A DNA stretch of 10,129 nt from Siphonobacter sp048595215. Lineage in GTDB: Bacteria; Bacteroidota; Bacteroidia; Cytophagales; Spirosomataceae. Shown here one piece after another: positions 5,667-10,129 of this stretch. The DNA lies in the NCBI RefSeq assembly GCF_048595215.1, contig NZ_JBMDWJ010000390.1, positions 1 through 10,129 on the forward strand, in the 5' to 3' direction. Made by a program: the position numbers and the translations under genes. Under the pieces are notes generated by a model. The model was not told the DNA's origin, made no database searches, and saw nothing but the letters and a program-made list of their open reading frames with translations. The first letter of the stretch is position 1; each line of letters opens with the position of its first letter.

Positions 5667-7133
5667 ATGAAACGAATCTTATTTCTTCTGCTTTTCCTTC
5701 CAGGCTTTAGTCAGGCAGCTGATTTTGAATGGACGCCCCGGGTACAGCAGGCTTATCTGGACATTTTCAAACTCAAACTGAACAAAGGTCGGCAGGAACT
5801 GACTCCCGAATTGAAAACGAACGGAGTAGCCCTGTACCTGGATGATTACGCCGATATGTTATCGCTGCTGCTCACGGAAGATCGGAAGGCGTACGAAACC
5901 ATGGAGAAAAACGGTGAAAAACGTCTGCAACAGCTGGAGGATATGGACGAAGATTCGCCCTGGAATCGCTGCCTGCGGGCCGAAATTCGCTTACACTGGG
6001 CCTTTGTGAAAATTAAATTTGGCAAGGAAGTGCCGGGAGCCTGGGACATTATCAAAGCGTACAAACTGCTGGATGAAAACGCCCGAAGATTCCCGCAGTT
6101 TACGTACAATAAAAAAGCCTTGGGGATGCTGCACGTGCTGATCGGATCGACGCCCGAGAGCTATCGCTGGGTAACCAAACTACTAGGATTACGGGGAAAT
6201 ATTCAGCAGGGGTTGCAGGAAATTCACGCCGTGACGCAGAAAGAACCCTTGTTTCGAACAGAAGCTCAACTGATTGAATACCTCATGCAGGGGTATGTCT
6301 TGAGACTGAGCGGTCGCGAAGTGACGGATTTCCAGAAATACCTGGCTCAGAACAGTGATAATTTACTGATTCAGTTTTTTGGCAATTCCATTCTGATGAA
6401 AGAAGGGCACGGGGAAGCCGCATTGGCTATTGCCCAAAATCACCCCAATTCCCCCGAATATCTGGATATACCTTTTTTTGAGTACCATATCGGTGAAATT
6501 CTCTTACAAAAAGGCCAGTACGTCCATGCAATTGCCGCTTTTCAGCAATTTCTAAAAGAGCATCCTACTGGAAATTTCGTCAAAGATGCAACGTATAAGG
6601 AATACCTCTGCTACGCTCTGGCGGGTGATGAGGCCAAAGCCCGAACCCAGTATGAGCGGGTAAAAACGATAGGACAGGCCCATAATGAAGCCGACAAATC
6701 AGCCCAGAAAGCTTGTAACGCCGCGTACCAGCCTTTAACCGATACTCAGAAACTGGTACTCAAAGCTCGTTTTGCCGGTGACGGCGGCTATTACGAAACG
6801 GCTCTACAAAACCTGAAGAACACTTCCGAAGCTCAATTTTCACAGCCCTACGACCGAACGGAGTACAATTATCGCAAAGCCCGTATTTACCATCGTATGA
6901 ACGACTTTGTAACGGCTATTCCCTTGTACGAACGGGCTATTGCTCTGGGCGAAGGACAAAACTGGCATTTTGCTCCGTCATCCTGTTTGCAATTGGGTTA
7001 CATTTTTCAGTTACGCAACGACAAGGCCAAAGCCAAAAGTTATTTCGAGAAAGCCATTAGCTACAAAAAACACGAATACAAAAATTCCGTGGATGGGAAA
7101 GCGAAAGCAGCTCTCACAGAAATGGGGTATTAA
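5667..7133 (+). CDS. Exported tetratricopeptide-repeat protein
   Basis: The protein has 488 aa from the ATG at 5667, which opens a clear signal peptide (MKRILFLLLFLPGFSQA, cleavage near 17-18). The frame is open from 5517, but the longer version would put 50 unrelated residues, read through the upstream gene end and the terminator, before the signal peptide. TPR-like units are visible at about 270-300 (ALxLLQKGQYxxAIAAF type, here IGEILLQKGQYVHAIAAFQQ), 362-385, 399-428 (KARIYHRMNDFVTAIPLYER) and 435-468 (LGYIFQLRNDKAKAKSYFEK). The N-terminal 250 residues are helical with a distinct block at 142-185 (FPQF..NKKALGMLHVLIGS.PESYRW..KLLGLRGN..QGL). It probably acts as a periplasmic or lipoprotein-free scaffold; no catalytic motif is seen. 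The partner is unknown. The gene may depend on readthrough of the terminator upstream. Confidence 0.85.
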   Translation: MKRILFLLLFLPGFSQAADFEWTPRVQQAYLDIFKLKLNKGRQELTPELKTNGVALYLDDYADMLSLLLTEDRKAYETMEKNGEKRLQQLEDMDEDSPWNRCLRAEIRLHWAFVKIKFGKEVPGAWDIIKAYKLLDENARRFPQFTYNKKALGMLHVLIGSTPESYRWVTKLLGLRGNIQQGLQEIHAVTQKEPLFRTEAQLIEYLMQGYVLRLSGREVTDFQKYLAQNSDNLLIQFFGNSILMKEGHGEAALAIAQNHPNSPEYLDIPFFEYHIGEILLQKGQYVHAIAAFQQFLKEHPTGNFVKDATYKEYLCYALAGDEAKARTQYERVKTIGQAHNEADKSAQKACNAAYQPLTDTQKLVLKARFAGDGGYYETALQNLKNTSEAQFSQPYDRTEYNYRKARIYHRMNDFVTAIPLYERAIALGEGQNWHFAPSSCLQLGYIFQLRNDKAKAKSYFEKAISYKKHEYKNSVDGKAKAALTEMGY

Positions 7134-7179
7134 CTGGTTTACAAAACCTATGGTATAGCATCTTTGATCAGAGAGTAAT

Positions 7180-7995
7180 TTACATTTCCCCTTCTACGCC
7201 CAGACCAAACAGGGCAAAATCGTACTTGACCGGATCGCTGGGATCAAAGCGACGCAGGTGATCCGTTAACTCCAGAGCCGCCTGCCAGTCGGTGTTGGGT
7301 CGCTGCAACAGGCCCAGCTTCCGAGCTACCCGTTCTACGTGTACATCGCAGGGACAAACGAGTGCTGCTGGTGACAGCCGATTCCAGATTCCAAAGTCTA
7401 CGCCATGCGTATCTTTCCGTACCATCCAGCGGAGAAACATATTGAGGCGTTTGCATGATGACTTTCGGGCTGGTGTGGCTACGTGTTTACGCGTACGGGC
7501 CGGAGCATCTTCCAAACCCAAAAACACTTCATGAAAACGGACCAAAGCCTGTTCAGCCGGGAAAGCCGGGTGCCGCTCGGGCTGCGGTAAGGCAACCGAT
7601 GCGGGTACGAAAGCCTCTTCCAAAGACGAGTGCTCTGCGTAAAACTGCTGGAAAAAGTGCAGGAAGTAGAGCGTATCCGTAGCGTTAAACGTACGGTGTT
7701 TGAAGTGGAGAAAAGGCTTCAGATCAAGGGGTTGATGATTCCGAACGAAATCGTACGGAGCTCCGTCCATGAGCCGAATCAGCTCATTACACTTGTTAAT
7801 AATCGTCTTCCGCTGACCCCAGGCCAGTACCGCCGCCCAGAATCCCATAATTTCAATATCCTGTTGCTGCGAAAACTGATGCGGAATACTGATGGGATCG
7901 TTCGGTATAAAACTCGGTTGGTTGTATTGCTGTACTTTGCTTTCGAGTAAGTCGTATAACCAGTCTGCGGAATGGAATTTTTCAAAAAGTGCCAT
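7180..7995 (-). CDS. TIGR02757 (DUF2400) family protein, possible HhH-GPD-like DNA repair enzyme
   Basis: The protein has 271 aa. Conserved family blocks are visible: YNQPSFIPNDPISIPHQFS (24-42), DIEIMGFWAAVLAWGQRKTI (46-65), the MDGAPYDFV block (77-84), FKHRTFNATDTLYFL (98-112), SCKRLNMFLRWMVRKD.HGVDFGIW (180-204), CDVHVERVARKLGLL (216-230), and the C-terminal RRFDPSDPVKYDFALFGLG (248-266). The block at 217-229 (DVHVERVARKLGL) resembles the DTHVxRVxxRLGL segment that carries the catalytic Asp of HhH-GPD glycosylases such as EndoIII and MutY. That likeness is an inference from motif shape. The ATG at 7995 was preferred over a TTG at 8016, which would add seven residues outside the family pattern. 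Its stop faces the TPR gene with 46 bp between them, and it is divergent from the Fpg-like gene. Confidence 0.9.
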   Translation of the reverse strand: MALFEKFHSADWLYDLLESKVQQYNQPSFIPNDPISIPHQFSQQQDIEIMGFWAAVLAWGQRKTIINKCNELIRLMDGAPYDFVRNHQPLDLKPFLHFKHRTFNATDTLYFLHFFQQFYAEHSSLEEAFVPASVALPQPERHPAFPAEQALVRFHEVFLGLEDAPARTRKHVATPARKSSCKRLNMFLRWMVRKDTHGVDFGIWNRLSPAALVCPCDVHVERVARKLGLLQRPNTDWQAALELTDHLRRFDPSDPVKYDFALFGLGVEGEM

Positions 7996-8208
7996 ACCGC
8001 AAAGGTCAGCAAACAATCGCTGATTCCATACCGTTTGTTAGGAAGAGTAAGTTTGAACAAAGGAGAAGCTTTGAAACTTGATAAATAGGAGAGTCATCTG
8101 CCTGTTTCGAGCTACTCTTACATTTCACTAGCGGACAGTCTTTACCGAAAACATTCCCTCACGCAACCGTCAAGCCCAAACCAGACAACCCACATTCCTT
8201 ACACCTCT

Positions 8209-9039
8209 ATGCCTGAATTACCCGAAGTCGAAACCTACCGACGTTATTTCGAAGCAACCTGCCTCTTTCAGCCATTGGCTGATATTCAGGTAGAAGATAC
8301 TAAGCTCCTGACCACTGATTACGACGTGCTGGTAGCAGCCTTACGCGGCAGACAATTCGTCGCGACGCAACGCGTCGGTAAAAACCTGTTTGCTGAAACG
8401 GATGGCGGTTTCTTTGTACACTTCCATTTTGGGATGACGGGTGATCTGGCCTATTATCAGTACGATCAGGAGCAGCCCCGCTTTGCCCGAATCATCTTTT
8501 ACTTTCAAAATGGCTACCGGCTTGCGTTCATTTGTCCCCGGAAATTTGAGCGAATCGGGCTGGTGGACGATGTGAAAGCATACCTTCTGAAAAAGCGAAT
8601 TGCGGCGGATGCACTGGCAATTACTCCAGAAGAACTAGGCCAGACGCTGGCCCGTAAAAAAGCCCTGATTAAACCCGTACTGCTGGATCAGTCGGTAGTG
8701 GCGGGCATTGGCAACTGGATTGTGGATGAAGTATTGTTTCAGGCTCGAATTCATCCCGAACGGCTGGCTTCTTCGCTGAAGAATCCGGAAGTACAGGCCT
8801 TACACGAATCCATTCAGAAGGTGTTACTAACCGCTATTCAATACGAAGCGAACTACGCCCTGTTCCCGCAGAATTTCATTATACATGCCCGGGAATGGGC
8901 TTTATCGCCTTACCCGGATCATGGACAACATTTGCTTTGTCCACGCTGTCAGCAAAAGCTGCAAATTACTCGGGTAGGAGGGCGTACTACTTACTTCTGT
9001 CCCGTAGATCAGCCCGAAGTTCCGGCCGATTTTCGGTGA
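8209..9039 (+). CDS. Fpg/Nei-family DNA glycosylase (formamidopyrimidine-DNA glycosylase type)
   Basis: The protein has 276 aa, normal for the family. These bifunctional enzymes excise oxidised bases and cut the abasic strand. Landmarks: the N-terminus MPELPEVET with P2 as the Schiff-base nucleophile, E3 and E6; K58 in VGKNLF; HFGMTG (73-78) with M76, and PRKFERIG (110-117) with R111 and F113, which together resemble the Met-Arg-Phe void-filling set of Fpg; GIGNWIVDEVLFQARIHPER (166-185) with N169 in the H2TH region; and the zinc-finger tip R259 in GGRTT. The zinc finger reads C244-x2-C247-x16-C264-x2-D267, so the usual fourth Cys is Asp. Fpg versus Nei activity cannot be fixed from sequence, so no symbol is given. 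The start is certain because P2 must follow the Met. A 213-bp gap with no clear promoter match separates it from the divergent TIGR02757 gene. Confidence 0.92.
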   Translation: MPELPEVETYRRYFEATCLFQPLADIQVEDTKLLTTDYDVLVAALRGRQFVATQRVGKNLFAETDGGFFVHFHFGMTGDLAYYQYDQEQPRFARIIFYFQNGYRLAFICPRKFERIGLVDDVKAYLLKKRIAADALAITPEELGQTLARKKALIKPVLLDQSVVAGIGNWIVDEVLFQARIHPERLASSLKNPEVQALHESIQKVLLTAIQYEANYALFPQNFIIHAREWALSPYPDHGQHLLCPRCQQKLQITRVGGRTTYFCPVDQPEVPADFR

Positions 9040-9047
9040 AAATCGGC
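9025..9047. other. Hairpin across the stop codon of the Fpg-like gene
   Basis: A perfect 10-bp stem (GCCGATTTTC 9025-9034 with GAAAATCGGC 9038-9047) has a 3-nt loop. The TGA stop is at 9037-9039, at the loop edge. There is no U tract directly after it; AT-rich DNA begins about 35 nt downstream. It may be a weak or factor-assisted terminator. Confidence 0.5.
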
Positions 9048-9162
9048 TTACAGAACGACTGATTATCAATGAGCGAAGTCGCTAAAAAGTTAATTTATTA
9101 AATTTTTTTAAAAAATACGGGTTTTGTCAGGTTGGGAGTACAAGCTTGTCAGGGAAAAGCTA

Positions 9163-9170
9163 TATTTTTG
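9163..9170 (+). promoter_or_regulatory. Candidate -7 element of nagB
   Basis: TATTTTTG matches the Bacteroidota TAnnTTTG element exactly and lies 28 nt before the ATG at 9199, giving a likely leader of about 20-25 nt. An AT-rich tract (about 9084-9118) lies upstream. The -33 match is not clear: the nearest TTG are at 9146-9148 and 9132-9134, at poor spacing. Confidence 0.4.
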
Positions 9171-9198
9171 TTGCGTTAACTAAGCCTCCTTCTATAAC

Positions 9199-10129
9199 AT
9201 GCTGCCCGAAACAGACACGTTGTTAGCTACGCCGACGCTGAACCAGCCCATCGCCTTTGAACGGATTCCTACGCAGATTTATGCCGATTCAAATGACGCA
9301 TCAGCCGCGGTTGCCCGTGAAATTGCTGAAATCATTCGTGCCAAACAATTGCAGGGCAAACCTGCCGTATTAGGTTTGGCTACGGGATCATCGCCTAAAA
9401 AAGTGTATGCGGAATTGATCCGTATTCACCGGGAAGAACGGCTCAGCTTTTACAACGTTATTACGTTCAACCTGGATGAATACTATCCTATGCAGCCCGA
9501 TGGCTTACAGAGCTACGTTCGGTTTATGCAGGAGCAGCTGTTTAACCACATTGACATCCCCAAAGACAACTATTTCATTCCCGATGGTACCCTGTCACCG
9601 GCTCAGATTCCGGCATTTTGCCATGAATACGAACGCCGGATTGATGAATTAGGGGGCCTGGATTTTCAATTATTAGGAATTGGCCGGAATGGTCACGTTG
9701 GTTTCAACGAGCCGGGTTCACACGTGAACTCCCGCACTCGCCTGATGACGCTCGATTTAACGACCCGTATTGATGCGGCTCTGGATTTCGGCGGACTGGC
9801 TAACGTTCCCAAGAAAGCTATTACGCTGGGTATTAACCAGATCATGAAAGCCAAGCGGGTCATTCTGCTGGCTTGGGGTGAGCACAAAGCTCCCATGATT
9901 CATCAGGCCATCGAAGGCCCGGTGACGGATCAGGTACCGGCGAGTTATTTACAGGGACATCCCAACGTACAATTCGTACTCGACGAATCGGCTGCTGCTG
10001 AACTGACCCGCCGCAAAATGCCCTGGTTGGTGGAAGAGGTGATCTGGAATAAAACCATGATCAAAAAGGCCGTTACGCACCTGGCTCTTTCGCTGAATAA
10101 ACCCATTCTGAAACTGACCAACCGTGATT
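9199..10129 (+). CDS. nagB: Glucosamine-6-phosphate deaminase, long form, 3' end cut by window edge
   Basis: 310 codons are visible with no stop. The enzyme converts glucosamine-6-phosphate to fructose-6-phosphate and ammonia, linking amino-sugar and peptidoglycan recycling to glycolysis. Family motifs: LGLATGSSPKKVY (58-70) for phosphate binding, FNLDEYYP (90-97) with D93 matching E. coli D72, LLGIGRNGHVGFNEPGS (158-174) with H166 (E. coli H143) and E171 (E. coli E148), SRTRLMTLD (178-186), and ITLGINQIMKAKRVILLAWGEHKA (208-231). N164 stands where E. coli has D141, a change I recall as common in non-enterobacterial NagB. Standard NagB ends near 266 residues plus the roughly 20-residue N-terminal extension seen here, but this frame continues with MPWLVEEVIWNKTMIKKAV, as in Bacteroidota NagB of about 640 aa with a C-terminal PIG-L/LmbE deacetylase-like domain. 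That domain lies beyond the edge and is inferred. Confidence 0.93.
   Translation, partial: MLPETDTLLATPTLNQPIAFERIPTQIYADSNDASAAVAREIAEIIRAKQLQGKPAVLGLATGSSPKKVYAELIRIHREERLSFYNVITFNLDEYYPMQPDGLQSYVRFMQEQLFNHIDIPKDNYFIPDGTLSPAQIPAFCHEYERRIDELGGLDFQLLGIGRNGHVGFNEPGSHVNSRTRLMTLDLTTRIDAALDFGGLANVPKKAITLGINQIMKAKRVILLAWGEHKAPMIHQAIEGPVTDQVPASYLQGHPNVQFVLDESAAAELTRRKMPWLVEEVIWNKTMIKKAVTHLALSLNKPILKLTNRD

Noticed and set aside
7292..7950. Plus-strand open frames opposite the TIGR02757 gene
   Set aside because: They overlap a well-conserved gene on the other strand and show no recognisable domains.

Overview
The window looks like chromosomal housekeeping DNA from a Bacteroidota bacterium, most likely a Cytophagales member related to Spirosoma or Siphonobacter. 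This placement is inferred from protein style and gene content: a TIGR02757 (DUF2400) protein, a Nif3 homologue followed by a coiled-coil zinc-ribbon protein, a short DinB-like protein, a lone receiver protein, and a NagB that runs past the usual length. Some starts are preceded by TAnnTTTG-like -7 elements instead of strong Shine-Dalgarno sites. I see no phage, transposon, CRISPR or plasmid signature.

Left part (1-2851, all minus strand). A membrane-anchored helix-hairpin-helix protein is cut by the left edge. Next comes a secreted GH105-type unsaturated rhamnogalacturonyl hydrolase with its own terminator, then a gene-free stretch of about 490 bp with hairpins and short repeats, then a stand-alone response-regulator receiver protein.

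Middle part (3069-7133, all plus strand). A DinB/YfiT-like metal-site protein is followed by the Nif3-like protein with a PII-like insert, the zinc-ribbon protein, a strong intrinsic terminator, and only 24 nt later an exported TPR protein.

Right part (7180-10129). A TIGR02757 protein (minus) and an Fpg/Nei-family DNA glycosylase (plus) are divergent. The TIGR02757 protein carries a DxHVxRV motif like that of HhH-GPD glycosylases, so the pair may be a base-excision-repair neighbourhood. After an AT-rich promoter region a nagB gene starts and runs off the right edge. It is still coding well past the length of a normal NagB, which suggests the long Bacteroidota form with a C-terminal PIG-L/LmbE-like domain.

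I found no clear undescribed multi-gene system. The best leads are the structured intergenic region at 1936-2425, the terminator placed directly before the TPR gene, the TPR protein's possible relation to the eukaryotic TTC39/IML2 family, the putative glycosylase motif in the TIGR02757 protein, and an altered zinc finger in the Fpg-like protein.
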